Origin: Priestia megaterium NBRC 15308 = ATCC 14581
GTDB taxonomy: Bacteria; Bacillota; Bacilli; Bacillales; Bacillaceae_H
Length of the DNA: 64,000 bases
Reading direction: 5' to 3'
NCBI RefSeq assembly: GCF_000832985.1
Contig: NZ_CP009921.1
Location: 1-64,000 of the forward strand
Shown here piece by piece: positions 8,989-17,426 of this stretch. Every line of letters begins with the position of its first letter. Within the stretch, counting starts at the first letter, position 1. Under the pieces are notes generated by a model, which had not been told where the DNA came from, did not search any database, and saw nothing but the letters and a program-made list of their open reading frames with translations. Made by a program: the position numbers and the translations under genes.

Positions 8989-9555
8989 ATGATTATTGGT
9001 TATGCACGTGTTTCTACTATTGACCAAAACTTAGATCGTCAAATTAGTATTCTTACTGAATACGGTTGTGAAAAAATAGTAAAAGAGAAGTTTACTGGTA
9101 CTATTAAAGAGCGAAAAGGTCTTCATCAACTTTTTGATATGCTCAGGAATGGCGATACAGTTGTAGTGGAGAGTATCTCCCGTTTAGGACGTAAAACATT
9201 GGATATCCTCAACATTATTCAACAGTTGGAAGAGATCGGAGTGCAATTCATTTCTTTAAAGGAAAATATGGATACAAGAACCTCTACAGGCAAAGCGATG
9301 TTCCAAATGATGTGCGTAATTGCTGAATTAGAAAGAAATCTTATTGCTGAGAGAGTAAAGGAAGGACTCGAAGCAAGTAAAAAGCGTGGAAAAACATTAG
9401 GTAGACCCAAGCTAGATAAAGAAAAGCTCACTGTTGCACTTCGGATGTATGACAGTAAAGAATATTCTGTTAAAGAAATAGTCTCAGCAACCGGAATATC
9501 TCAAGGTTCTCTATATAGGGCAATAAATCGAAGAAAACTAGGAGAAATAAACTAA
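8989..9555 (+). CDS. serine recombinase (resolvase/invertase family)
   Basis: 188 residues. The catalytic serine is in GYARVSTIDQNLDRQ (residues 4-18). The conserved blocks SRLGRKTLDIL and TGKAMFQMMCVIAELERNLIAERVKEGL follow. The C-terminal HTH contains EIVSATGISQGSLYRAI. Length is typical of Tn3-type resolvases or plasmid multimer resolvases. The ribosome site is TGGAGG. No transposase of the Tn3 class is adjacent. A second, different paralogue lies at 27507-28052. Confidence 0.92.
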   Translation: MIIGYARVSTIDQNLDRQISILTEYGCEKIVKEKFTGTIKERKGLHQLFDMLRNGDTVVVESISRLGRKTLDILNIIQQLEEIGVQFISLKENMDTRTSTGKAMFQMMCVIAELERNLIAERVKEGLEASKKRGKTLGRPKLDKEKLTVALRMYDSKEYSVKEIVSATGISQGSLYRAINRRKLGEIN

Positions 9556-9569
9556 TAAGGCGTATTTTA

Positions 9570-9722
9570 TTATTTCTTCACATTTACTTTGCGGTCTAGA
9601 GCAAGAACCCTGTCATTAAGCCTAGTTGCGCTCATTAACTTGGTTGTTTCTCTATATGAGCTGCGCTTATTTAGGTACAAATCAATAGCTTTCAACTTGT
9701 CTTCAAATGTATGTCTCGACAT
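9570..9722 (-). pseudogene. IS3-type OrfA N-terminal remnant
   Basis: A 50-residue frame beginning MSRHTFEDKLKAIDLYLNKR. It resembles the HTH start of IS150-group OrfA proteins, then ends early. The GGGGGCGCAG stretch at about 9761-9770 may be the old inverted-repeat end. No orfB is left. Confidence 0.5.
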
Positions 9723-9980
9723 AAAAACACCCCAATCATTAGAGTTTCTTTGTCTAACAATGGGGGCGCAGTTCAGAATTGAGGTAGTTTTAAAAAAAAA
9801 GAAATTGTACTACATATCACATTAGACTACATGACATTTGATGCCCCACAGCGTCTCTTATAGCTTATCTAAATCATTGGATCGTATTCGTCTTTTCCTT
9901 TTTAGAATACCAGTTCTATTGGCTTGATGAATACGTGATATTCCTGAAAAATTAAGGTTGTTTTAATTAGCCTTTTACAA

Positions 9981-10157
9981 CTAACTGATCTGATTCCAAA
10001 CTCTATCCAGATTTAAAGGGACATATACTTTATCCCCATGTATCTGTTTATGTATGATAGGATGAACGTATTGATCCAAATCAACGACTCCTTTTTTATG
10101 CCTTGCTTTGAGATCTGCTCCTAATAACTTTTCTAATCTTTGTCCGGAAACTTTCAT
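9981..10157 (-). CDS. small hypothetical protein
   Basis: 58 residues, MKVSGQRLEKLLGADLK through VPLNLDRVWNQIS. CGAGGAGAAAGG precedes the ATG. It is charged and soluble, with no recognised domain. It could be a C-terminally complete small protein or a relic. Confidence 0.45.
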   Translation of the reverse strand: MKVSGQRLEKLLGADLKARHKKGVVDLDQYVHPIIHKQIHGDKVYVPLNLDRVWNQIS

Positions 10158-10245
10158 ATTCCTTTCTCCTCGTATATTATATTCAAGCTCTATTTAGGAG
10201 CTAAGATCTGTTTCCATATTAATGAATAAACTAAACAACATATTA

Positions 10246-10498
10246 CTTGGACGTCTCAAGATATTTCTAGATAATGATCATAGGATCATTTGGGACAATT
10301 CTTCTTTCTCCTGTGGACTAACCACAATGTAAGACTGTTTCTCAGTGAACGCGCGGGACTCCCTACTCGCAGGCTGAGCAGCCTGTCATTCGAACCTAGA
10401 GGGTAGTAGCTCTATGGCGGCTTTCGAATGCAGGGAAAGCTCTGATACACGAGGTTGTTGGTCGGCGTACACACTAGAGATATCTCGAGACGTCCAAG
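10246..10498 (+). ncRNA. candidate IS110 bridge RNA leader
   Basis: A structured non-coding stretch immediately upstream of the IS110 transposase. It is enclosed by a 25-bp inverted repeat (10246-10270 and 10474-10498, 23 of 25 matching). Inside are the hairpins AGGCT/AGCCT (10371-10384) and CATTCGAA/TTCGAATG (10387-10430) with a ~28-base internal loop. IS110 elements are known to encode a bridge RNA that pairs with target and donor in this position. Loop pairing could not be tested. Confidence 0.55.
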
Positions 10499-10538
10499 GA
10501 AATGCCAAGTGATTCTAAATCGAAAGGAGGTCTTTCCC

Positions 10539-11648
10539 GTGAGATTATTTGTTGGTTTAGATGTAAGTTCGTTTGATATGAAAGTATGCATTTTAAATGG
10601 TGAAGGAGAAAAGCTGAATGCCTTTACCGTCACCAATGACTTACCAGGCGCAACGTTGCTTAAAGAGCGTTTATTGGACTGCATAGGCGATCAAGAGGTT
10701 GACGTCTTAAAGATTGGCTTAGAATCTACATCGGTCTATAGCTTTCACCCGTCGATGTTTCTCCATCATGATGAAGACTTAAAAGTCTTCGGCGCCAAGG
10801 TGTTTGTCATGAACCCTAAACAAATAGCTAATTTTAAGAAAAGCTATTCGGATATGAACAAAACAGATGAAATCGATGCCTTTATCATTGCGGATTACTT
10901 ACGTTTTGGACGTAACCAGATGTCAGTGGTCAAAGAAAGCCAATACGTGGCCTTACAACAACTGACTCGGTCCCGTTACCGGCTCATTCGTATGATGACG
11001 AAAGAAAAGCAGCATTTTCTTCAACACCTAAGCTATAAGTGTAATACTTTCTCTCAAGAAGTAGACTCCTCGGTCTTCGGTAGCGCAATGATGGAGCTTT
11101 TCTTAGAGAAATACAGCTTGGAAGAACTAGCCCACCTACCACTGGAGGAACTAGCAGCATTCCTTCAAGAGAAAGGGAAAAACCGATTTGGTGACCCGAA
11201 ATGTGTCGCAACCTCCATTCAGAAAGCCGTGCGATCTTCGTATCGCTTGGACAAGGTAGTGGAAGATTCCATGGATGTGATACTAGGGACCTCGATCGAG
11301 GTCATTCGCACCTTCCAAAAGCAGATAAAAGAAATTGACAAAGCGATCAAAAAACTGATGGCTGGATTGACAAACACGCTTGAATCCATCCCTGGAATTG
11401 GTCCCGTATTCGCTGCGGGTATCATAGCTGAAATTGGCCAAATAGACCGGTTTGATGATGAAACTAAAGTAGCGAAATACGCAGGTCTATACTGGCGAAA
11501 GCATCAGTCTGGGCGCTTTACTGCCGAAGACACGTCCCTATCACGTAACGGTAACCACTACTTGCGATATTACTTAGTTGAAGCCGCCAACTCCGTAAGA
11601 AGGCAAGTTCCGGATTACCGGGATTTACTACGTGAAAAAGTACAGTGA
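10539..11648 (+). CDS. IS110 transposase (C-terminal frameshift)
   Basis: A DEDD transposase with a RuvC-like N-terminal domain (LFVGLDVSSFDMKVCIL with the first Asp; GLESTSVYSFH with the Glu; NKTDEIDAFIIADYL with the Asp pair) and the C-terminal Tnp2 domain (LESIPGIGPVFAAGIIAEIG; the catalytic Ser is not placed). The GTG at 10539 follows AAAGGAGG and is preferred to the long frame from 10455. Near 11620 the frame shifts: the third frame carries on with YYVKKYSEVPKHQHKRALVL to a stop at 11769, so about 45 C-terminal residues are lost here. Confidence 0.88.
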   Translation: MRLFVGLDVSSFDMKVCILNGEGEKLNAFTVTNDLPGATLLKERLLDCIGDQEVDVLKIGLESTSVYSFHPSMFLHHDEDLKVFGAKVFVMNPKQIANFKKSYSDMNKTDEIDAFIIADYLRFGRNQMSVVKESQYVALQQLTRSRYRLIRMMTKEKQHFLQHLSYKCNTFSQEVDSSVFGSAMMELFLEKYSLEELAHLPLEELAAFLQEKGKNRFGDPKCVATSIQKAVRSSYRLDKVVEDSMDVILGTSIEVIRTFQKQIKEIDKAIKKLMAGLTNTLESIPGIGPVFAAGIIAEIGQIDRFDDETKVAKYAGLYWRKHQSGRFTAEDTSLSRNGNHYLRYYLVEAANSVRRQVPDYRDLLREKVQ

Positions 11649-11769
11649 AGTACCAAAACATCAACACAAACGTGCACTCGTTCTAACCGCAAGAAAACTC
11701 GTGCGATTGGTGGATGCGCTACTACGCAGTCACCAACTCTTTACGCCAGAAAGGGGCGTGAAAATATGA

Positions 11770-12110
11770 CATAAAACTTGTCATCGCTACCTTTCAAATA
11801 ATTTCCAGTAAATAACATTCGTTACTGGTCTAGTTTCGTGATGCTTTTTTTAAGTAAATTGCCCTTTGATAACTTTACATTCTTTCATTTTTTAGTTGAC
11901 ATACTACCGCAGGTCTTTATTATCCATTATTAAAAATTATGTTTATACTATATCCATTAATGGATTTTAATATGATGGATGAGAATGTAAAAATTCATTA
12001 TTTATAGAGCGCTATTTATTTTAGAGATTTTACTAAAGACCCTTCTATCCTATGCCAACTGCTAAATTGTTACTTCTGACTTTATAGCTTGAAACCCGTC
12101 ATAACCTTAT
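11770..12110. other. spacer with no feature recognised
   Basis: About 340 AT-rich bases between the IS110 end and the DUF421 stop. No gene or clear hairpin seen. Confidence 0.4.
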
Positions 12111-12971
12111 TTAACCTCTTAAAAGAGGGGTCACTTTATCAATGGCTTCTTGTAACTTTTGACTGTTTTGGCTATACATATGTTTCGCTTTTTCTGCTTC
12201 TGTCCCAAGCGCAAATAATTCTAAGTCCGCCTGACATTTTTTCATAGTTGAAAGTAATAAAGGCTTTTCTTGAGGAGAAGGAACTTGAAGTTTATCATCA
12301 AAAAGGTCAACGGTTAATTGCCCATAAGAATCTACCTGCCCAAGAAAGACATTTTCAATGGTAACTCCTAGTTTTTCTAGTTCAGTGTGTAACCACCTTC
12401 TGCTTTGACCGATTGTCGATAGTGGTTCATCCAATATTTCACCGTCCATAATAACTGTCTGAGGTTCCTTACTTGGAGCAACGGCCACACCTAAATCTTT
12501 TGCGGTTAACGGTCGATTTTCTTTCTTTAACAAGACGTTGAGATCGCCGGTTGCCTCTAATACCGCAAATTCCACATCAGCTGCCTGATAGACACTTTTC
12601 TTTCGAAGTAAATCTAACAATTCATCGATTGTGTATTTTTCCTTTTTTAAATTATCTTCCATGATTTTTCCATCCTTGATAAAAACCGTCCCTTTCCCCT
12701 CTATAAAGTCGCGAAAAGGTTTATTTTTCAAGGAAATGATGCCTGCTAAGAAGGGTACTATCGCAAAGGTTACGATACTAAGTATCCCATTAATAATGCT
12801 TTTCTCAATTCCCGTGGCCATTTCTGCTCCTATATTACCAATGGTAATACCGGTGACATATTCAAAGAAGGAAAGCTCAGATATTTGTTTTTTACCTAAC
12901 CATTTTGTAATAGCAAAAAGAACAACTAAAAACAATAAAGACCGCAAAACTACAATTAACCAATCTGGCAT
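12111..12971 (-). CDS. DUF421/YetF-like membrane protein of spoVA2mob operon
   Basis: 286 residues. Three N-terminal membrane segments (about 5-22, 33-55 and 58-80) are followed by the cytoplasmic YetF domain: FRDFIEGKGTVFIKDGKIMEDNLKKEKYTIDELLDLLRKK and later SRRWLHTELEKLGVTIENVFLGQVDS. Last gene of the seven-gene spoVA2mob-like operon. In B. subtilis and relatives the mobile operon raises spore heat resistance and dipicolinate content; the YetF-like member is considered a main contributor. Confidence 0.9.
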   Translation of the reverse strand: MPDWLIVVLRSLLFLVVLFAITKWLGKKQISELSFFEYVTGITIGNIGAEMATGIEKSIINGILSIVTFAIVPFLAGIISLKNKPFRDFIEGKGTVFIKDGKIMEDNLKKEKYTIDELLDLLRKKSVYQAADVEFAVLEATGDLNVLLKKENRPLTAKDLGVAVAPSKEPQTVIMDGEILDEPLSTIGQSRRWLHTELEKLGVTIENVFLGQVDSYGQLTVDLFDDKLQVPSPQEKPLLLSTMKKCQADLELFALGTEAEKAKHMYSQNSQKLQEAIDKVTPLLRG

Positions 12972-13010
12972 CTTTTACACCTCCTATAAAATTAGAAAAA
13001 GCTGTTCGTC

Positions 13011-13217
13011 TTAAAAACCTTTATATTGGGCTTCTTCTCTCTCTAATTCTCCCACTCGATTTTTTAAATCTGTTACGATTTCATTCATGACATTCATCGT
13101 TTCGTGCAAAGTCTGCTTTGATTGATCATCTTGAGTTCGTAATGCTAAATTGGATAAACCAGCTTCTACTCCTTTAAGACTGACAAGACATTGTTTCACA
13201 TCTGATGCAATCGTCAT
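13011..13217 (-). CDS. DUF1657 protein (second in operon)
   Basis: 68 residues, mostly helical, beginning MTIASDVKQCLVSLKGVEAG and containing NLALRTQDDQSKQTLHETM. Same family as the proteins at 15644-15862 and 17015-17227. These small proteins accompany spoVA2mob operons; their role is unknown. It sits between spoVAEB and the DUF421 gene with short spacers. Confidence 0.88.
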   Translation of the reverse strand: MTIASDVKQCLVSLKGVEAGLSNLALRTQDDQSKQTLHETMNVMNEIVTDLKNRVGELEREEAQYKGF

Positions 13218-13229
13218 TTTACATCCTCC

Positions 13230-13580
13230 TTATCCTTTTGGTTTAAAAAATATAGCGCCAATCATTCCAAAAATAATGGCGGCTGAAATTCCGGCACTTG
13301 TTACTTCAAACATTCCTGAAATAACACCTACTAACCCATGTTTTTCGGCTTCAGCCATTGCCCCATGTACAAGAGAATTTCCGAAACTTGTAATAGGAAC
13401 GGTCGCTCCTGCTCCTGCAAAATCGATAAAAGGTTCGTATAAACCAAACCCATCTAGAAGAGCGCCAATCACTACAAATGTACTTAAGGTATGTGCTGGT
13501 GTAAGTTTAAATACATCAAACATAATTTGCCCAATAACGCAGATCAAACCTCCTACAACAAAAGCCCAAAAGAAAATCAT
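13230..13580 (-). CDS. spoVAEB: stage V sporulation protein AE (SpoVAEb)
   Basis: A 116-residue integral membrane protein with about four helices: [38 protein letters not shown], the [20 protein letters not shown] turn shared with SpoVAC, and [16 protein letters not shown]. Part of the inner-membrane dipicolinate channel of the spore. Starts 5 bases after the spoVAD stop. Confidence 0.93.
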   Translation of the reverse strand: MIFFWAFVVGGLICVIGQIMFDVFKLTPAHTLSTFVVIGALLDGFGLYEPFIDFAGAGATVPITSFGNSLVHGAMAEAEKHGLVGVISGMFEVTSAGISAAIIFGMIGAIFFKPKG

Positions 13581-13585
13581 AGCTC

Positions 13586-14596
13586 TTATTCACCTCCATA
13601 TTCAATTGATACCGCATGAGCGATACAAGGAATAGTTTCACTCTGCTGAAAGCTTAATGGCGATAATAAAGCACCTGTTGCTACGACTAATATTCGTTTA
13701 AATTCGCCTTTTTTCATTCGGTTTAATAGATGACCATATACAACGGTTGCTGAACATCCTGGCCCACTAGCGCCAGATAGAACTGGCTGTCCTTCTCGAT
13801 AAATCATAAGGCCACAATCTTGATATTGTTCTTCACGTATTGGTGTTCCATGTTTTTTAAATAAATCAAGTGAGACTCCTCGTCCAATGTGGCCAAGATC
13901 TCCCGTTACAATCAAATCGTAATAAGATGGATCAAGATTTCGCTCAGTAAGATGTGCTTCAATGGTATCAACAGCCGCCGGAGCCATTGCTCCTCCCATA
14001 TTAAATGGATCCGTCATTCCCATATCGATCACGCGTCCAATCGTTGCAGAGGTCACACGAGGTCCCTCTCCAGAATCACTTAACAAAGCAACGCCAGCAC
14101 CTGTCACTGTCCATTGAGCAGTAGGTGGTTTTTGTCCACCGTATTCGGTTGGATAACGAAATTGTTTTTCGACGGCGGTATTGTGACTCGAAGCACCAGT
14201 TAACAAATAGTTAGCTCCTTTTGTGTTAACTAAGTAAGCACCAAGAGCCAGTCCTTCCATGGATGTAGAACAAGCACCAAATAATCCAAGGTACGGTGTG
14301 CCAAGTGTTCGGCAAGCAAAACTAGTGGGCGTAATTTGATTAATCAGATCTCCTCCAAGGAAAAACTGAACCTGTTCCTTTTGAAGACCTGCTTTTTCGA
14401 TGGCTTTTTGACTCGCTTCTTCTAACAAAACCTTGTGCGCTTTTTCATAAGAATCCTGTTCTAACCATAAATCAGAATGAAGTAAATCAAAATCATTAGC
14501 AAGTGCTCCTTTTGCTTCAAAAGGTCCTCCGACCGTTCCAGTGGAGATAATGACAGGTTTTTGATCAAAGACCCATGTACGATGTCCCGTAAGCAT
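13586..14596 (-). CDS. spoVAD: stage V sporulation protein AD
   Basis: A thiolase-fold peripheral protein that binds dipicolinic acid for uptake into the forespore. The start is taken at the ATG overlapping the spoVAC stop (TAATG, 14596), giving 336 residues, the family's usual size. Blocks seen are [38 protein letters not shown] (position of the thiolase Cys) and [15 protein letters not shown]. Translationally coupled to spoVAC. Confidence 0.95.
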   Translation of the reverse strand: MLTGHRTWVFDQKPVIISTGTVGGPFEAKGALANDFDLLHSDLWLEQDSYEKAHKVLLEEASQKAIEKAGLQKEQVQFFLGGDLINQITPTSFACRTLGTPYLGLFGACSTSMEGLALGAYLVNTKGANYLLTGASSHNTAVEKQFRYPTEYGGQKPPTAQWTVTGAGVALLSDSGEGPRVTSATIGRVIDMGMTDPFNMGGAMAPAAVDTIEAHLTERNLDPSYYDLIVTGDLGHIGRGVSLDLFKKHGTPIREEQYQDCGLMIYREGQPVLSGASGPGCSATVVYGHLLNRMKKGEFKRILVVATGALLSPLSFQQSETIPCIAHAVSIEYGGE

Positions 14597-15075
14597 TACA
14601 AGCCACCCCACTGTATGAGAATCGTTTTAATGGTCGCAATAACAAATGCCGAAAAGGTACCAAATAAAATGACGGAGCCAGCTAACTTAAACATATTACC
14701 ACCAACACCTAAGACAAATCCTTCCGTTCGATGTTCAATACATGCTGATATGACGGCATTTCCAAAGCCGGTAACGGGAACCGCAGAACCGGCACCTCCA
14801 AATTGAGCAATTCGATCGTAAACACCGAAGCCTGTTAGAAGCATAGCAATAAAAATCATGGTCCCTACTGTTGGGTTTCCGGCCGTTTGATCTGTAAAAT
14901 CAAAATAATAAATATAAAACAGTTGAATAGCTTGGCCAATAAGACAAATGATCCCACCCGTAAAAAAAGCTTTGATACAATTTTTAACTACTGGTCTCTT
15001 GGTTTCTTTCTGTTTTTCAAGATCTTGATATTCCTGTTGGACAGGTGTTAATTGTTTCTTTTGATTATTTGACAT
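14596..15075 (-). CDS. spoVAC: stage V sporulation protein AC
   Basis: A 159-residue membrane protein with about four segments; SpoVAC is known as a mechanosensitive channel component of the SpoVA complex. The hydrophilic N-terminus (QQEYQDLEKQKETKRPVVKN-type) is followed by CIKAFFTGGIICLIGQAIQLFY and the signature FGGAGSAVPVTGFGNAVISA. A stop-start overlap links it to spoVAD. Confidence 0.95.
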   Translation of the reverse strand: MSNNQKKQLTPVQQEYQDLEKQKETKRPVVKNCIKAFFTGGIICLIGQAIQLFYIYYFDFTDQTAGNPTVGTMIFIAMLLTGFGVYDRIAQFGGAGSAVPVTGFGNAVISACIEHRTEGFVLGVGGNMFKLAGSVILFGTFSAFVIATIKTILIQWGGL

Positions 15076-15091
15076 GTGTATACCTCTTTCA

Positions 15092-15565
15092 TCACGCTTT
15101 TTCTTTCATAAGGTTTTTAATATTGTTAAATTCTCTTTTTAATGTTTTTTTCTTTGTCTTGTCTTTTTGCAGTTTTTCTTCTAATTGTTCCAACTCCCAA
15201 TAGATTTTTTGATCAGTTGAAACTAAGACTTTATAATCCGGATACGCTTTTTCTACGTCTGTTTTCACGTTCTTTTTGATTTTTTTTAATTGAAAGCGAT
15301 GAAATTGATCTACTTTTATCGCCATTAACAGCTCTTTATCGGTATTTACTGCTTTAACAGCCGAAACTTCTTCCTCTTTTATGATCTTTTCTTTTGCTTG
15401 ATTGGCAACTGTTTGATTAATGGGTTTGCTTGTATGTACTTTGACGATCGTTGTATCATTATTGTCATTAGTCGAATGATTCTGTTGCCCCGTACATCCG
15501 GATATATATACAATAATCATGGCTAAAAAAAGAAAATGATTTAATCTTCTTATCTTTCTTTTCAT
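15092..15565 (-). CDS. YhcN/YlaJ-family sporulation lipoprotein
   Basis: 157 residues. Type II signal peptide with lipobox (HFLFLAMIIVYISGC, Cys about 24), then a YhcN/YlaJ domain (KVHTSKPINQTVANQAKEKIIKEEEVSAVKAVNTDKELLMAIK). Expected to be anchored in the forespore inner membrane. It is the second gene of the spoVA2mob-like operon, 17 bases before spoVAC, the usual order for this operon. A second relative is at 16177-16725. Confidence 0.9.
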   Translation of the reverse strand: MKRKIRRLNHFLFLAMIIVYISGCTGQQNHSTNDNNDTTIVKVHTSKPINQTVANQAKEKIIKEEEVSAVKAVNTDKELLMAIKVDQFHRFQLKKIKKNVKTDVEKAYPDYKVLVSTDQKIYWELEQLEEKLQKDKTKKKTLKREFNNIKNLMKEKA

Positions 15566-15603
15566 ACAATCACCTGTCCGTTTCTACTCAAGAATTGAAG
15601 TGT

Positions 15604-15634
15604 AAAAAGGTTGGTTAATTGAACCAACCTTTTT
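15604..15634 (-). terminator. hairpin inside the spoVA2mob operon
   Basis: AAAAAGGTTGGTT pairs with AACCAACCTTTTT between the first gene (DUF1657) and the lipoprotein gene. As an intrinsic terminator it would let the first gene be made in excess over the channel genes, with read-through supplying the rest. Confidence 0.8.
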
Positions 15635-15643
15635 ATCGTATTC

Positions 15644-15862
15644 TTATTGTTTGTATTGAGGCTCTTCTTGTTCAATTTGTTGAACACGGGGAGAGAGTGT
15701 GTCAACAATCGCTTGCGTTTGTTGAGCAGCATCTTGATATAATTGCTTTGCCTGTTGATTATCAGTTGCTAAAGCAAAACCTTCAAAACTTGCTTGTGCG
15801 CTTTTTAAACCAGCTAGAGTTTGTTTAACTTGATTGATTACTGTCATGAATGATTCCTCCAA
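15644..15862 (-). CDS. DUF1657 protein (first gene of spoVA2mob operon)
   Basis: 72 residues; the likely start is the second ATG in MEESFMTVINQVKQTLAGLK because of GGAGGAATCATTC upstream. Helical, Gln/Ala-rich (ATDNQQAKQLYQDAAQQTQAIVDTL). Directly behind the predicted sigma-G promoter and directly before an intrinsic terminator. Confidence 0.88.
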   Translation of the reverse strand: MEESFMTVINQVKQTLAGLKSAQASFEGFALATDNQQAKQLYQDAAQQTQAIVDTLSPRVQQIEQEEPQYKQ

Positions 15863-15883
15863 AAATTTAATAACTTTCCATTA

Positions 15884-15913
15884 TAGTATGACAAAGAAAA
15901 ATAGTTCTTATGC
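15884..15913 (-). promoter_or_regulatory. sigma-G-type promoter of spoVA2mob operon
   Basis: On the minus strand, GCATA (15909-15913) and CATACTA (15884-15890) are separated by 18 bases. This matches the sigma-G pattern (-35 GnATR, -10 CATnnTA). Forespore expression is what SpoVA proteins require. Confidence 0.7.
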
Positions 15914-16176
15914 TTTTTACATTCATCCATTTTATGTAAATGTTTTATATTTATGCGCGAAAAGATGGTTCAGTTTCAATCAGCTTCACTTTCCCTTTAT
16001 ATCTGCGAGATTTGAACAGTTACATAATTACTAATTCACTTCATCAAACAATAAGAATTTTGAGGTTAAAGAGTAAAGATAGTTAAACAGTATATAAAAA
16101 AGCTAGTATACTCTCCTTTCTTTAAACGGATAATAACGGAAGAAATGTTATGTTAAAATGAAAGGAGTAAGACAAG

Positions 16177-16725
16177 ATGAAAAAAAGAAAATATTTATTT
16201 GGCCTTCTATCCACCATTTTATCTGTAGGATTCCTTTTCGGTTGTAATGATAAAAAGGATGAAGCTGAGCCCGATCCAACTGAAGAACCTTCTGAACAAA
16301 AGGCAGAAAATGATCGCAACAATGGACCACGAGATGTGGGATTCCAACCCGATGGAACCCAGAATAATAATGTAGATGATAATAATCAGACACGATTAGA
16401 GGTAGCTGATAAGGCTGCAGATCGCATTGCTAAATTAGACGAAGTAGACAGTGCAAATGTGATTGTTACAAACCGAAATGCCTATGTGGCAGTTGTTTTA
16501 CGTGATGGAACAAAAGGAGAAGTAACAGATCGTTTAGAAAAGAAGATTGCCGATCAAGTAAGAGCGACAGATCCAGATATTCGAGACGTATTTGTATCAT
16601 CTAATCCTGACTTTGTAGAGCGTATGAGGGATTATGGAAACAGAATTAATGAAGGCGCTCCAGTAAAAGGGTTATTTGAAGAGTTTACTGAAACCGTTCG
16701 AAGAGTATTTCCTAACGCTCGTTAA
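16177..16725 (+). CDS. YhcN/YlaJ-family lipoprotein
   Basis: 182 residues. Signal peptide and lipobox (LLSTILSVGFLFGC, Cys ~23), an acidic linker (DEAEPDPTEEPSEQKAEND) and the YhcN/YlaJ domain (VADKAADRIAKLDEVDSANVIVTNRNAYVAVVL). AAAGGAG precedes the ATG. Divergent from the spoVA2mob operon and ended by its own terminator, so it is a separate unit of the same spore module. Confidence 0.9.
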   Translation: MKKRKYLFGLLSTILSVGFLFGCNDKKDEAEPDPTEEPSEQKAENDRNNGPRDVGFQPDGTQNNNVDDNNQTRLEVADKAADRIAKLDEVDSANVIVTNRNAYVAVVLRDGTKGEVTDRLEKKIADQVRATDPDIRDVFVSSNPDFVERMRDYGNRINEGAPVKGLFEEFTETVRRVFPNAR

Positions 16726-16766
16726 ATTAGAGTGATTGAGTGTAACAAGTCCATTCGCTATGTGCT

Positions 16767-16804
16767 AAAAAAGAGAAACCCTTGTTCAACGGGTTTCCTT
16801 TTTT
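16767..16804 (+). terminator. terminator after YhcN-like gene
   Basis: AAAAAAG.GAAACCC pairs with GGGTTTC.TTTTTT. Confidence 0.85.
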
Positions 16805-16947
16805 AGTTACTATGATAGTAGGGTTTATCAAATCATATTTTTTTGCCTTTTGTAGAGAAGTAAAAAGCATACTAAAGTTTGTTTTTATAGATTTAGCTGT
16901 AGGATTTGAATAGCCACATAATTACTAATTCATTAAATAAAAAATGT

Positions 16948-16977
16948 ACATAAAAACTGATAAAGCAGACCATGATA
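16948..16977 (+). promoter_or_regulatory. possible sigma-G promoter of third DUF1657 gene
   Basis: ACATA (16948-16952), an 18-base spacer and CATGATA (16971-16977) resemble a sigma-G promoter 38 bases before the ATG. The -10 fits well, the -35 less so. Confidence 0.5.
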
Positions 16978-17014
16978 TAAGAGGTTTAAAAATATCATAT
17001 AGGAGGAAACAAAA

Positions 17015-17227
17015 ATGCCACAACAAATTGATACAAACCAATTAAAAAAAGCTGCAGCTGCAGTGTCACTTTCTAAGGGACTTATTACGCAAGCAATTGA
17101 ACAATCTGCTGCGGATCAACTACAATGTGAAGAAGCCTTAAAACAAGCTGCAACTGAGATAGCTCAAGCCCAAACGTTGGTAAGTCAAGTACAATCGTCT
17201 CTTCAAACACAGTCAGCTACAGAATAA
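17015..17227 (+). CDS. DUF1657-type small protein
   Basis: 70 residues, MPQQIDTNQLKKAAAAVSLSKG onward, Ala/Gln-rich helices. Related to the two DUF1657 proteins of the spoVA2mob operon. Preceded by AGGAGG and followed by two hairpin terminators. Confidence 0.75.
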   Translation: MPQQIDTNQLKKAAAAVSLSKGLITQAIEQSAADQLQCEEALKQAATEIAQAQTLVSQVQSSLQTQSATE

Positions 17228-17248
17228 AAACAAAATCCAATTTATACA

Positions 17249-17343
17249 AAAAAAGCGCTGATGATAGTAGCTCATCGCTTTTTAATTCTATTATTATCTA
17301 CTTGATTTGGTGATTATCTTGCCTAAGATAATCACCTTTTTTT
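17249..17343 (+). terminator. tandem terminators
   Basis: First hairpin at 17249-17283 (AAAAAGCG.TGATGA with TCATCGCTTTTT). The second, at 17309-17336, is a perfect 12-bp stem GGTGATTATCTT/AAGATAATCACC followed by seven Ts. Confidence 0.8.
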
Positions 17344-17426
17344 CCATTTTTGCAACTTGATTGAACTAGTTATTCTTTTTTCTTTGAGCGATTATTTTCA
17401 CCTTTTGTAGAAAATAAGTATATGTA

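Larger units (their letters stand above)
10246..11769 (+). mobile_element. IS110-family element
   Basis: Transposase plus long structured 5-prime leader, the layout of the IS110 group. IS110 elements lack clear terminal inverted repeats, so the limits given are those of the recognisable parts, not mapped ends. Confidence 0.7.

Noticed and set aside
8989-9555. Resolvase as evidence of a Tn3/Tn1546 transposon carrying spoVA2mob
   Set aside because: No Tn3-type transposase or terminal repeats were seen, and an IS110 lies between them.
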